Positions 15,532 to 24,275 are shown, counted from the first letter of the stretch. The stretch: DNA of 40,176 nucleotides from Bacteroidales bacterium (GCA_007129945.1 SKUN01000155.1:1-40176); one strand, 5' to 3'. Program-made: numbers and translations. The notes: generated by a model not told the origin, from the letters alone.

Positions 15532-15939
15532 ATGGCAAAATTGGTTCATTTTTCCGAAGCAGCTTCCCTTGCATTGCATGCAATGGTGCTCATCGCCAAG
15601 GCTGACAACCATGTAAATGTCAGTAGCCTGGCCAGTGAGATGGGTGCCTCCCGCAATCACCTGGCCAAGGTATTGCAACAGCTGGTGAAATACAATTTCC
15701 TGAAGTCTGTACGTGGTCCTTCCGGCGGTTTTGTATTGAATAAAGCCCCGGATCAGATCAGCGTACTGGAGATTTACGAAGCCATTGAGGGATCCATTGA
15801 TCTTCCGGAATGCCCCCTCGACAGAAAGATCTGTCCCTTTGACAAATGCCTGATGAATGGTCTTGTGACTGACGTTACCATGCAATTCAAAAAGTATTTC
15901 CAGGAACAGACACTCGAGGATTTTGTCACACGCTCCTGA
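15532..15939 (+). CDS. Rrf2-family transcriptional regulator with cysteine cluster
   Basis: A 135-aa winged-helix repressor of the Rrf2/IscR family. The HTH is at about 27-60 (NVSSLASEMGASRNHLAKVL), with a wing VRGPSGGFVLNKAP. Three cysteines lie in CPLDRKICPFDKC (94, 101, 106), the position where IscR/NsrR/RsrR-type members ligate an Fe-S cluster, so it is probably redox, NO or Fe-S responsive. It sits directly after the TM1266 genes and 8 nt before dxs, and may control this or related Fe-S loci. The target site is unknown; the hydG-upstream palindrome is one candidate. Confidence 0.88.
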   Translation: MAKLVHFSEAASLALHAMVLIAKADNHVNVSSLASEMGASRNHLAKVLQQLVKYNFLKSVRGPSGGFVLNKAPDQISVLEIYEAIEGSIDLPECPLDRKICPFDKCLMNGLVTDVTMQFKKYFQEQTLEDFVTRS

Positions 15940-15947
15940 CATCTTAT

Positions 15948-17918
15948 ATGGCATTACAGGCAGGTAAATTACTATCAAGCATTCAATCTCCCGGCGACCT
16001 GAAAACGTTGTCGCAAGAGGAGCTGGAGATGCTATGCGAAGAATTGCGGCAATTCATCATTGATGCGGTCAGTCTGAATCCCGGGCATTTTGGTGCCAGC
16101 CTCGGGGTTGTGGAGCTGACCGTGGCCCTTCACAAGGTTTTTGAGACTCCCAGGGACCAGTTGATATGGGATGTAGGGCACCAGGCCTATGCCCACAAAA
16201 TCCTCACTGGCCGTCGTGATCTTTTTCACACCAACCGGCATTATGGGGGCATCAGCGGTTTTCCGCGAATGGCTGAAAGCCCTTATGATGCATTCGGTAC
16301 GGGGCATGCTTCCACCAGTGTTTCTGCGGCCCTGGGGATGGCCGTCGCCTCCGGCCTGAAAGGGGATGACCGGCATCATATTGCTGTGATCGGCGATGGG
16401 AGTATGACGGGCGGACTGGCATTTGAGGGACTGAATCATGCCGGGGTGTCCAATGCCAATCTGCTGGTAATCCTCAATGACAATGGAATTTCGATCGACA
16501 ACGGCGTCGGTGCCCTGAAAGAGTACCTGACGGATATTACCACTTCCAGGACCTATAATCGGCTGAAAGATGATATCTGGCGCCTGCTTGGCAATGCAGG
16601 CAGCCTTGGTCCGGGGGCCCGGCGTTCCATACAGAAACTTGAAAATGCCATCAAATCGCTCCTGTTCCGGCAGAGCAATTTTTTCGAGTCGCTGGGTTTC
16701 CGGTATTTTGGACCGGTTGATGGCCATGATGTCGGATATCTGCAACGAATACTCAGCGACCTGAAACAAATTAAGGGGCCCAAGCTTCTCCACGTAGTAA
16801 CGGTCAAAGGAAAAGGATACCCGTTTGCCGAGAAAGACCAGACCCGTTTTCATGCACCCGGCTTTTTTGACAAAAAAACCGGAAAAATACAAGTTCCGGA
16901 AGATAATACCGGTCATCCGCCAAAATATCAGCGGGTATTTGGTGAAACCATCCTTGAACTGGCTGAAAAGAATGCACGGATTGTGGGGATTACCCCTGCA
17001 ATGCCTACGGGCTGCTCGTTAAATATCATGATGGCGGCCATGCCCGGCAGAACATTTGATGTAGGGATTGCCGAGCAACATGCAGTCACTTTCAGTGCAG
17101 GACTGGCTGCACAGGGTATGATCCCTTTTTGCAATGTGTATTCTTCCTTTTTTCAACGGGCTTATGACCAGGTGATCCATGATGTGGCACTTCAGAACCT
17201 GCCTGTGGTTTTTTGCCTGGACAGGGCCGGTCTGGTGGGAGAGGACGGGGCAACACATCATGGAATGTTTGATCTTTCTTCACTGCGATGCATCCCTAAT
17301 TTGGTTATTGCAGCTCCCATGAATGAGGAAGAGCTTCGCAATATGATGTACACAGCCCAGCTGAATCCTGTTTCACCATACGTGATAAGGTACCCGCGCG
17401 GGGAAGGGGTAATGAGGGAGTGGAAAACGCCTTTCCGGAAAATAGAGACCGGCCGGGGCAGAAGACTCAGAAAAGGCAGCGATATTGCAGTGGTATCTGC
17501 AGGGCACGTTGGCAATGTGGCGCTGAAAGCATGCAGTATGTTTGAGGAACAGAGCGGGTTTTCTGTTTCCTGCTATGACCTCCGTTTCCTTAAACCAATG
17601 GATGAAAATCTGCTGCACGAGATCTTTTCCGGGCATCAGGCTGTCATTACAGTTGAAGACAACGCACTGGCCGGCGGAATGGGAAGCGCACTGCTGGAGT
17701 TTATGGCAGATCACCATTATCGTATCTTTGTTAAAAGACTGGGAATCCCGGATTATTTTCCGGGACATGGCACCATCCCGGAGTTGCACCGGGAGTGCGG
17801 TATTGACCCGGATGCTGTTATCCGGGGCCTGAAAGATGTCGCAGCGCAACTTAAGCTGAATCAGCAACCAAAGAAAAAACAAAAAACCGGATTGTATGTC
17901 GGAAACCATCGCCAATAG
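15948..17918 (+). CDS. dxs: 1-deoxy-D-xylulose-5-phosphate synthase Dxs
   Basis: A ThDP enzyme that condenses pyruvate with glyceraldehyde 3-phosphate to DXP, feeding isoprenoid (MEP), thiamine and pyridoxal synthesis. Visible: HFGASLGVVELTVALH, the ThDP-binding GDGSMTGGLAFEGLNHAG, ILNDNGISID, and in the pyrimidine domain AEQHAVTFSAGLA and HHGMFDLS. It is 656 aa, slightly long because of a Lys/Gln-rich tail (NQQPKKKQKTG). The 3' end overlaps the next gene by 23 nt. It is the last large gene of the hydG-TM1266-Rrf2 run; a functional tie to hydrogenase is not evident, though pyruvate metabolism and Fe-S-rich MEP enzymes are possible links. Confidence 0.95.
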   Translation: MALQAGKLLSSIQSPGDLKTLSQEELEMLCEELRQFIIDAVSLNPGHFGASLGVVELTVALHKVFETPRDQLIWDVGHQAYAHKILTGRRDLFHTNRHYGGISGFPRMAESPYDAFGTGHASTSVSAALGMAVASGLKGDDRHHIAVIGDGSMTGGLAFEGLNHAGVSNANLLVILNDNGISIDNGVGALKEYLTDITTSRTYNRLKDDIWRLLGNAGSLGPGARRSIQKLENAIKSLLFRQSNFFESLGFRYFGPVDGHDVGYLQRILSDLKQIKGPKLLHVVTVKGKGYPFAEKDQTRFHAPGFFDKKTGKIQVPEDNTGHPPKYQRVFGETILELAEKNARIVGITPAMPTGCSLNIMMAAMPGRTFDVGIAEQHAVTFSAGLAAQGMIPFCNVYSSFFQRAYDQVIHDVALQNLPVVFCLDRAGLVGEDGATHHGMFDLSSLRCIPNLVIAAPMNEEELRNMMYTAQLNPVSPYVIRYPRGEGVMREWKTPFRKIETGRGRRLRKGSDIAVVSAGHVGNVALKACSMFEEQSGFSVSCYDLRFLKPMDENLLHEIFSGHQAVITVEDNALAGGMGSALLEFMADHHYRIFVKRLGIPDYFPGHGTIPELHRECGIDPDAVIRGLKDVAAQLKLNQQPKKKQKTGLYVGNHRQ

Positions 17919-18720
17919 TGATCAAATACTTATTGCTTTTCTGCTTACTTTGTTTGCAGGTCTGGCCACAGGTATCGGCAGTGCCATTGCTTTTTTTGCA
18001 AAAAGAACCAATACCCGGTTCTTGTCGGTGGCACTGGGTTTTTCAGGCGGGGTCATGATTTACCTTTCCTTTGTGGAGATCTTCCCGAAATCCATTGAGA
18101 TCCTGGAAGCGGAAATGAACGTTCAGTCAGCCTACCTGTTGACTGTGGTGGCCTTTTTTACCGGGATGGTAGTCATTGCAATCATTGACCGGCTGGTGCC
18201 GGATTTTGAGAACCCCCACGAACCCAAGCGTGTTGAGCAAATGGGGACGGAAGAGGCTGCAAAAAACAAGAAACTCTACCGCATGGGAATGTTGTCGGCA
18301 CTGGCCATTGCCATTCATAACTTCCCGGAAGGGCTGGCCACTTTTCTGGCCGCATTGCAGGATATCAGGCTGGGGCTTCCGATTGCCATTGCCATTGCCA
18401 TTCATAACATCCCGGAGGGCATCGCCATTTCGGTCCCGATTCATCATGCCACCGGAAGCAAGCGAAAGGCATTTCTGTATTCATTCCTTTCAGGGTTGGC
18501 AGAGCCCGTGGGGGCAGTTGTGGGGTTTTTCATTCTGATGCCATTTATCAACGAAGTGGTTTTTGGATTCCTGTTTGCATCTGTTGCGGGCATCATGGTG
18601 TTTATCTCCATTGACCACCTGTTACCTACTGCCAGGGAATACGGAACCGGCCACCTCCCGCTTTACGGATTGATGGCCGGGATGGCTGTAATGGCCGTGA
18701 GCCTGGTCTTTTTTATGTAA
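17896..18720 (+). CDS. zupT: ZIP-family metal transporter (ZupT-like)
   Basis: A 274-aa inner-membrane divalent-metal importer (Zn2+, possibly Fe2+ or Mn2+) with about eight transmembrane segments. The metal-site motifs are HNFPEGLATF in TM4 and HNIPEGIAIS in TM5, typical of ZupT. The cytoplasmic loop after TM3 (NPHEPKRVEQMGTEEAAKNKK) is charged. It overlaps the dxs 3' end by 23 nt in another frame, so it is probably translationally coupled. It is followed by the convergent TPR-SPOR gene. Given the many Fe-S proteins upstream, an iron-supply role is possible but not shown. Confidence 0.92.
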   Translation: MSETIANSDQILIAFLLTLFAGLATGIGSAIAFFAKRTNTRFLSVALGFSGGVMIYLSFVEIFPKSIEILEAEMNVQSAYLLTVVAFFTGMVVIAIIDRLVPDFENPHEPKRVEQMGTEEAAKNKKLYRMGMLSALAIAIHNFPEGLATFLAALQDIRLGLPIAIAIAIHNIPEGIAISVPIHHATGSKRKAFLYSFLSGLAEPVGAVVGFFILMPFINEVVFGFLFASVAGIMVFISIDHLLPTAREYGTGHLPLYGLMAGMAVMAVSLVFFM

Positions 18721-18761
18721 TGGGTTATCCTCAGCGTAATGACATTCCCTCTGTGCTTAAC

Positions 18762-19817
18762 TTAAGGATAGCGGATCAAAAAGCTGTCCATGAAACCATG
18801 GTCACGCAATTCACTGCGCACCCGCAGGGCTTCCTCCCGGTTTGAAAATTCTCCCACAATCAGTTTATACAGGTTTCTGCCTTCTTCATGGGTGATATGG
18901 AGAAAAACGGGATGGCCGAAGCTTTGCTGATGGCCTGAAGCAATGCCTGAAAGCTGGTCAGGGTTTACGAATGAGGCGATCTGTATACCGATTCCGGAAG
19001 GGGAGACCTCCTCCAGCATGGTATCATAGAAACCCTCATCCATTGCTGCCAGATCCCGCGGCGATATCCTTTCACTGTGCATACGGGTCTCCTGCTCAAA
19101 GTCGCTCTCTTCACCTGCTATATAGGAAGGTTTTTCGGAGAGGGAGAGATGCTCTGTGGCTTTGTCCTCATTCCCCAGCATCTGGTAGGTATGCCCGAGG
19201 TAGTAGTGCAATGCAGGATCTTTCGCATAATGGTCACTGGCATAAAGCAGGTCTTCCAGGGCATCCCGGTACAGTCCGGTCTGATAGCGGGCCCTGCCCC
19301 TGAAAAAATGGACTTCTCCAAATCCGGGGTTGAGGTTGAGCGCCACATCAAAATCCTGCAGGGCCCGTCCGAACTCCCCGGTTGCATAGTACGCTTTACC
19401 ACGCTGGAAGAAAGAATAATAATCAGGACTGATCCTGAGTGCTTCGCTGTAATGGTGAATGGCTTCATTGTATTCACCCTTTGAAGCGTAAGCCAGTCCG
19501 GTAAAATAATGTACCTGGTCGGCATATCTGTGGTTGAAACCGATTACTGTCCGGAAATCGTCCAGCGCTTTTTCATACTGCCTGAGCTCAATATGTGCAA
19601 GCCCCCTGTACAGATAGGCATCAGCAAGATACGGATCCAGAGAGATGGCCTCATCAAAGGAAATCAGGGCCTGATGGTATTCACCCTCAACCCCTTTTCT
19701 GACACCCTGTGAAAACAACTCCCGGGCCCGCCTGATATCTCTATCTGAAGGCTGGCTCAAGCTTATTGAGTGCCAAAAAATTCCGGACAGAAGGATGATC
19801 AAACAAAGGATTCTCAT
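18762..19817 (-). CDS. Secreted TPR-repeat protein with C-terminal SPOR domain
   Basis: A 351-aa protein. It starts with a signal peptide (MRILCLIILLSGIFWHSISL) without a lipobox. Residues about 28-225 hold six TPRs (for example GEYHQALISFDEAISLDPY and GEYNEAIHHYSEALRISPD). The C-terminus (about 275-351, GIGIQIASFVNPDQL to YKLIVGEFSNREEALRVRSEL) is a SPOR domain, which in other bacteria binds denuded peptidoglycan strands at division sites. It is probably a periplasmic scaffold; its partners are unknown. A TATATTTG box lies on the minus strand at 19857-19850. It converges with zupT. Confidence 0.85.
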   Translation of the reverse strand: MRILCLIILLSGIFWHSISLSQPSDRDIRRARELFSQGVRKGVEGEYHQALISFDEAISLDPYLADAYLYRGLAHIELRQYEKALDDFRTVIGFNHRYADQVHYFTGLAYASKGEYNEAIHHYSEALRISPDYYSFFQRGKAYYATGEFGRALQDFDVALNLNPGFGEVHFFRGRARYQTGLYRDALEDLLYASDHYAKDPALHYYLGHTYQMLGNEDKATEHLSLSEKPSYIAGEESDFEQETRMHSERISPRDLAAMDEGFYDTMLEEVSPSGIGIQIASFVNPDQLSGIASGHQQSFGHPVFLHITHEEGRNLYKLIVGEFSNREEALRVRSELRDHGFMDSFLIRYP

Positions 19818-19862
19818 ATACGCATCAATGAGGAATGGGTGTTACAGGACAAATATAATGAA

Positions 19863-20708
19863 TTATCGCCGGGCTTTGGCGTTCAGCTGCGTAATGAGTT
19901 TTCTGGACAGGGCATTATAAAACCGCTTGTTATTGTAAAGGCTTACCCAGCGAATTCCCTGTATGCTATTGGTCAGAAAACATTCATCAGCATTTTCCAG
20001 TTCAACGGAATTCAGGGGCTTTTCAGTTACTTTCCAACCGTTTTCCGCGGCTATTTCCATGACAACACGTCGCATGATCCCCTCTACACATCCCTGGTCA
20101 AGTGGCGGCGTATAAAGATGATCTTCGCGAACGATGAATATGTTGGAGCTGGTGGCTTCAATAATGTTTCCTTCTTCATTAAGGATCAGGCAGTCACCGA
20201 GTCCAAACTCTCTTTTGTAAAGACTGGCCATCACATATAACTGGGCATTGATTGATTTGATGGAAGAAAATTTGTTGACCCCTTTGCGAATTCCGGCATA
20301 TTCTTTTACATGAACTCCTTTGTTGTTCAGTACGAAACTTCCCTGATCCAGCATCTCAGAATCTATCAGCCACGATGCGCTGTTACCAAGTGGCATATAC
20401 AGGCCGCCGTCTTCGCGGAACGCAGAGAAACGGACCCTGGCACTTCCGGTTTCATGATGGTTGGCGGCAACAAGCTCCTCTATTGCAGCGGTAAAGAGAT
20501 CTTCAGACCAGTCATCACCCGGATTGATCTGAAGGAGATGAAGTCCACGGGTCAGGCGGTCAAAATGTTTGTCTGCCCATAAAGGACTTCCCTGCGATAC
20601 ACGAATGGTTTCAAATAACCCGTCACCATAACGAAAAGCCCGGTTGGAGGGTAGCAGGCTGAAGTCATCTTCAGGGATCAGGCGGCCGTTCCAGGATAAC
20701 ATGTTCAT
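19863..20708 (-). CDS. Class IV PLP aminotransferase (aminodeoxychorismate lyase PabC-like)
   Basis: A 281-aa fold-type IV PLP enzyme. The N-terminal NRAFRYGDGLFETIRV is the family signature, the PLP Lys lies in SSIKSINAQLYVMA (about 152), and the phosphate-binding region in EATSSNIFIV. In this family PabC makes p-aminobenzoate for folate and BCAT makes branched-chain amino acids. The short length and the single-letter pattern around the active site favour a PabC-like enzyme, but this cannot be settled by eye. Two ATGs (20708 and 20702) could both serve. It lies 11 nt after the rhomboid gene on the same strand. Confidence 0.82.
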   Translation of the reverse strand: MNMLSWNGRLIPEDDFSLLPSNRAFRYGDGLFETIRVSQGSPLWADKHFDRLTRGLHLLQINPGDDWSEDLFTAAIEELVAANHHETGSARVRFSAFREDGGLYMPLGNSASWLIDSEMLDQGSFVLNNKGVHVKEYAGIRKGVNKFSSIKSINAQLYVMASLYKREFGLGDCLILNEEGNIIEATSSNIFIVREDHLYTPPLDQGCVEGIMRRVVMEIAAENGWKVTEKPLNSVELENADECFLTNSIQGIRWVSLYNNKRFYNALSRKLITQLNAKARR

Positions 20709-20719
20709 GCGCAGGAGGT

Positions 20720-21328
20720 TTAAAAAACATAGTGAATAAACCGGGAGACGAATCCGGGATTCAGTAAGGTGGTAAATAACACCCCGAATATGGCCCCCCA
20801 GAAATGCACATCATGTCCCACATTGTCGCTGCCTCTTTTGGCCATATAGGCGGAATAAACCAGGTATAGTATGCCAAAAATAAAGGCAGGAATGGGTACC
20901 GGGAAAAAGATAAACATGACGGATCCCTGGGGGTACACAAGAATGCTGGCGAAGAGAACGGCTGAAACCGCCCCGCTGGCTCCGACTGCATTATAATAAG
21001 GGTCTTTTGAATGTTTGAAATACCCGGGAATTACACTTCCCACCAACCCCACCAGGTACAGCAGCAAAAAGAACAGCGAACCGTGGTTGCCGAAATGGGC
21101 GGAGAACTCATGTTCCACATTACGGCCAAAAGAAAACAGCACGATCATGTTCACCAACAGGTGCATGTAGTCCACATGCAGCAGCCCATAGGTGAAAAAC
21201 CGGTGAATTTGCCTATGCTCTTTGATGGCATATGCATTGAATTTCATTCGTTCGAACATCCGGCCGCTGCCAAATGCGGAGATACTTGCCAGAACGGTTG
21301 CAATGATGATAAATATGGTGGCAGACAT
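20720..21328 (-). CDS. Rhomboid-family intramembrane serine protease (first copy)
   Basis: A 202-aa polytopic inner-membrane protein with about six transmembrane segments. The catalytic Ser lies in GASGAVSAVLF and the catalytic His in HDVHFWGAIFG. The conserved N-terminal loop reads LLHVDYMHLLVNM, where H and N stabilise the oxyanion. Rhomboids cleave substrates within or near the membrane. The gene is 32 nt downstream of the CtpA-type protease on the same strand. Substrate unknown. Confidence 0.9.
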   Translation of the reverse strand: MSATIFIIIATVLASISAFGSGRMFERMKFNAYAIKEHRQIHRFFTYGLLHVDYMHLLVNMIVLFSFGRNVEHEFSAHFGNHGSLFFLLLYLVGLVGSVIPGYFKHSKDPYYNAVGASGAVSAVLFASILVYPQGSVMFIFFPVPIPAFIFGILYLVYSAYMAKRGSDNVGHDVHFWGAIFGVLFTTLLNPGFVSRFIHYVF

Positions 21329-21360
21329 TTCTATTCAGGATAAAAAATGTGTGTTGTTCA

Positions 21361-22968
21361 CTAATACCTGATCTGCAACCGGTCGAAAGTATCATCCTCA
21401 ATGATGCGTACCGCTTCCCGGAAATAATCCTCATGCTGCATCACCACCTGAATATAAGCGGAAAAATCAAAAAGGTTTCGGGCAATCTGGGCTTTTAGTT
21501 GTTGCTTCATAAATTCAACAGATTTTTCATCCCCTTCCTCTTCATTCACCAGGTCGTGCTGATCTGCGGCATATTCACGGAGGGAGGCTATCAGTGCTTC
21601 ATCCACATGGAAATTTTCAATGTAATCAGTCACATTGTCAAACCGCTCAGATAACTCCGCTCGGTTACGGTTGGTATATTCGATCCCGAAAGTATTCAAT
21701 ATGCCGCGCCTGAGAATCCTTGAATAATAATCCGAAACCCCGGCAGTATCCAGTGGGGTAAAAAAGTCGGGCATGATACCGCCTCCGCCGTAAACAACCC
21801 GTTGGTTGACCTTGGTGTGATACTTCAGTGAATCCGGGAATGTAATGCTCTCGGGACTCACCAGCTCGCCCGATGAAAGCCGGTTTGACAGGTCTGCATA
21901 ATATCGATCCGTGCCTTCATCATAGGGCTTCTGGATGCTGCGCCCTGTGGGTGTATGGTATTGGGCAGTCGTCAGCCTGATGGCCGACTCATCGGGAAGC
22001 TCAAAAGGACGCTGAACCAGGCCTTTGCCGAATGACCGTCTTCCCACGACCAGCCCCCTGTCCCAGTCCTGTATTGCCCCGGCGAAAATTTCACTGGCTG
22101 AAGCAGAACCTTCGTTTATCAGTACAACAACTTTCCCTTCTTTGAAGTTACCCCTCGAAGTACTCCTGAATTCCTGCTTGGGGGCTGCATGTCCTTCCGT
22201 GTAGACAATCAGGTGATTGCGTTCCAGGAATTCATCGGCCAGGTCGATGGCCACATCCAGGTAACCTCCTGAATTGTAGTTTAAATCCACGATCAGGCTG
22301 GTCATTCCTTCCGATTTTAAATCCCGGATGGCCTCGCGCACTTCTCTTAATGTGGTACGGGCAAACCTGTTAATCTTGATATACCCGATTTCGGGGGTGG
22401 CCATAAAAGCTGCATCAACGGAATGGATCGGGATCTGGTCACGGGTAATTGTAAAATCCAGCAAATCAGCGGCGCCTGTCCGAAAAATGGAGACTTCTAC
22501 TTCCGTCCCACGCTCACCGCGCAATTTTTGCTGTACATATTCATTGGTTACTTTGCTCCCGTAGGCTTCTTCGCCATTGATATATACAATTTTGTCACCC
22601 GGCATCAGACCGACTTTTTCTGAGGGCCCCCCAGGTATGGGGCTCACAACAATAATGGTGTCCTGTATCAGGTCAAACTGGATACCGATCCCTTCAAAAC
22701 TGCCCTCCAGTGGTTCATTGGCCCTGCGGAGTTCATCGGCAGAAAGATAACGACTGTGCGGGTCCAGTTCGCGGAGCATGCCACGGATTGCATCTTCCAC
22801 CAGCTTCTCGTCGTCCATTTCTTCAATATAGGCAAATTCTATAAACTGCAGTGCCCGCTGAAGCTTCTCCATCTGTTGCTGGCTGACTTGCGAAAAAGAT
22901 GTGGCAGACAGTGAAACAAGAATTATTGTGAGCGTCAGGAGGCTGATAATGCGCTTGGGTGTTTTCAT
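21361..22968 (-). CDS. C-terminal processing (S41) peptidase, CtpA-like
   Basis: A 535-aa secreted serine protease with a Ser/Lys dyad. It begins with a signal peptide (MKTPKRIISLLTLTIILVSL), then a helical region, a PDZ domain (about 85-175, EGIGIQFDLIQDTIIV, GDKIVYINGEE) and the S41 core. The nucleophile is in NEGSASASEIFAGA (about 290) and the Lys in RRSFGKGLVQ (about 317). The C-terminal 120 residues are specific to Bacteroidota-type CtpA. In the periplasm such proteases trim or degrade envelope proteins. It is flanked by two rhomboid genes, one downstream on its own strand and one divergent. Confidence 0.92.
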   Translation of the reverse strand: MKTPKRIISLLTLTIILVSLSATSFSQVSQQQMEKLQRALQFIEFAYIEEMDDEKLVEDAIRGMLRELDPHSRYLSADELRRANEPLEGSFEGIGIQFDLIQDTIIVVSPIPGGPSEKVGLMPGDKIVYINGEEAYGSKVTNEYVQQKLRGERGTEVEVSIFRTGAADLLDFTITRDQIPIHSVDAAFMATPEIGYIKINRFARTTLREVREAIRDLKSEGMTSLIVDLNYNSGGYLDVAIDLADEFLERNHLIVYTEGHAAPKQEFRSTSRGNFKEGKVVVLINEGSASASEIFAGAIQDWDRGLVVGRRSFGKGLVQRPFELPDESAIRLTTAQYHTPTGRSIQKPYDEGTDRYYADLSNRLSSGELVSPESITFPDSLKYHTKVNQRVVYGGGGIMPDFFTPLDTAGVSDYYSRILRRGILNTFGIEYTNRNRAELSERFDNVTDYIENFHVDEALIASLREYAADQHDLVNEEEGDEKSVEFMKQQLKAQIARNLFDFSAYIQVVMQHEDYFREAVRIIEDDTFDRLQIRY

Positions 22969-23028
22969 TCTATATTATTTTCTGTGTGTTCTTAAAAAAC
23001 CGGGGCAGGATTGATTGCAGCCCGGGTT

Positions 23029-23808
23029 ATGAAATATATTAAACTATGCGTACTTTTGAGTAAACAAAAACAAAGCCAAAAAGTCTTTTCACAAAAAAGA
23101 ATTCCTATTACGGCTCCTGGCAATCCATACAAAATTAATAAAAAGGAGGAAAAACAGCGGTTTCTGAACAGCCTGATTTTTCCGCTGGTATTTGTATTGA
23201 TTCTCTGGCTGGTGAAATCTCTGGAAATGGCATTTGATCTTTCGTTTTCGGAATTTGGCATCTACCCCAATACGGCTGGCGGATTGAAGGGAATTGTGTT
23301 GTCTCCTTTCGTTCATGGAAGTATTTCTCACCTGGCTTCCAATAGTATCCCTTTGCTGGTGCTGGGCACCGCCCTGTTGTATTTTTACCGGGAGGTGGCT
23401 TTGCCGGTTTTTCTCTGGGGCCTGCTCATTACCGGATTCTGGGTTTGGGTCATAGGCCGTCCTTCCTTTCATATCGGTGCTTCGGGAGTTATTTACTGTT
23501 TGGCTGCCTTCCTTTTTGTCAGTGGGATTATTCGCAGACATCCGCGGCTGATGGCACTTTCATTGCTGGTGGCCTTTCTTTACGGGGGGCTCATCTGGGG
23601 GATCTTTCCTGTGCGTGAACACATTTCCTGGGAGGGGCATTTAATGGGAATGTTATCGGGTGCGCTGCTTGCCTGGTTCTACAGGGAGCATGGTCCGCAG
23701 CGCCCGCTTTATTCATGGGAACTTGAGGAAGAGGATGACGATAGGGTTGATGAAATGGAAGATGATGAGGGGGAGAATATTCGCATTAAGTACGACCAGA
23801 CAGATTGA
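23029..23808 (+). CDS. Rhomboid-family intramembrane serine protease (second copy)
   Basis: A 259-aa rhomboid of a different subtype from the one at 20720. It has catalytic GASGVIYCLAAF (Ser) and WEGHLMGMLSG (His), six predicted membrane segments between about residues 45 and 220, and an acidic C-terminal tail (EEEDDDRVDEMEDD). The track start at 23011 is TTG; the first ATG is 23029, but it gives a Lys/Gln-rich leader of about 40 residues that may not be translated. A TACTTTTG box sits inside this leader at 23051-23058, yet no ATG/GTG/TTG lies between that box and the core, so the N-terminus is uncertain. It diverges from the S41 protease. Confidence 0.87.
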   Translation: MKYIKLCVLLSKQKQSQKVFSQKRIPITAPGNPYKINKKEEKQRFLNSLIFPLVFVLILWLVKSLEMAFDLSFSEFGIYPNTAGGLKGIVLSPFVHGSISHLASNSIPLLVLGTALLYFYREVALPVFLWGLLITGFWVWVIGRPSFHIGASGVIYCLAAFLFVSGIIRRHPRLMALSLLVAFLYGGLIWGIFPVREHISWEGHLMGMLSGALLAWFYREHGPQRPLYSWELEEEDDDRVDEMEDDEGENIRIKYDQTD

Positions 23809-23828
23809 GTTAGACCAGACTGACTGAA

Positions 23829-24275
23829 TTACATGTTGCCGCGATCTATCTCGCGTTGTATGTCCTTTTTCTTGATGGTTTCCCTTTTATCAAACAGTTT
23901 CTTGCCTTTGGCCAATGCGATCTCAAGCTTTGCCAGTCCTTTATTGTTGATATATAACCTGGTGGGCACTAAGGTCAGCCCCTTTTCTTCCAGTTTGGAT
24001 TTGAGTTTTTTCAACTCCCGGCCGGTGAGCAGTAACTTCCGTTCGCGCTTGGGTTCATGGTTGTTGTATGTTCCGTGAGAATAGGGAGCAATGTGCATAT
24101 TTCTCACATAGAGTTCATGACCGCTGAAGGCGCAATAACTTTCGGTCAGGCTGGCCTTTCCTGCCCGTATGGATTTGATCTCTGTGCCGGTAAGAACCAG
24201 GCCTGCCTCGAACTTTTCCAGTAAAAAGTATTCAAAGTTGGCTTTTTTATTTTTGATATTGATTTTACCAGACAT
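23829..24275 (-). CDS. smpB: SsrA-binding protein SmpB
   Basis: SmpB binds tmRNA and delivers it to stalled ribosomes for trans-translation. The ATG at 24275 gives 148 aa (MSGKINIKNKKANFEYFLLE), the family length; the track's longer form starts upstream without support. Conserved segments are VLTGTEIKSIRAGKASL, ESYCAF, PYSHGTYNNHEPKRERKLLL, and the C-terminal KKLFDKRETIKKKDI tail that enters the decoding centre. It converges with the second rhomboid. tmRNA itself is not in the window. Confidence 0.95.
   Translation of the reverse strand: MSGKINIKNKKANFEYFLLEKFEAGLVLTGTEIKSIRAGKASLTESYCAFSGHELYVRNMHIAPYSHGTYNNHEPKRERKLLLTGRELKKLKSKLEEKGLTLVPTRLYINNKGLAKLEIALAKGKKLFDKRETIKKKDIQREIDRGNM

Noticed and set aside
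16032-16916. 294-aa minus-strand ORF opposite dxs
   Set aside because: Antisense shadow of Dxs; no family resemblance.
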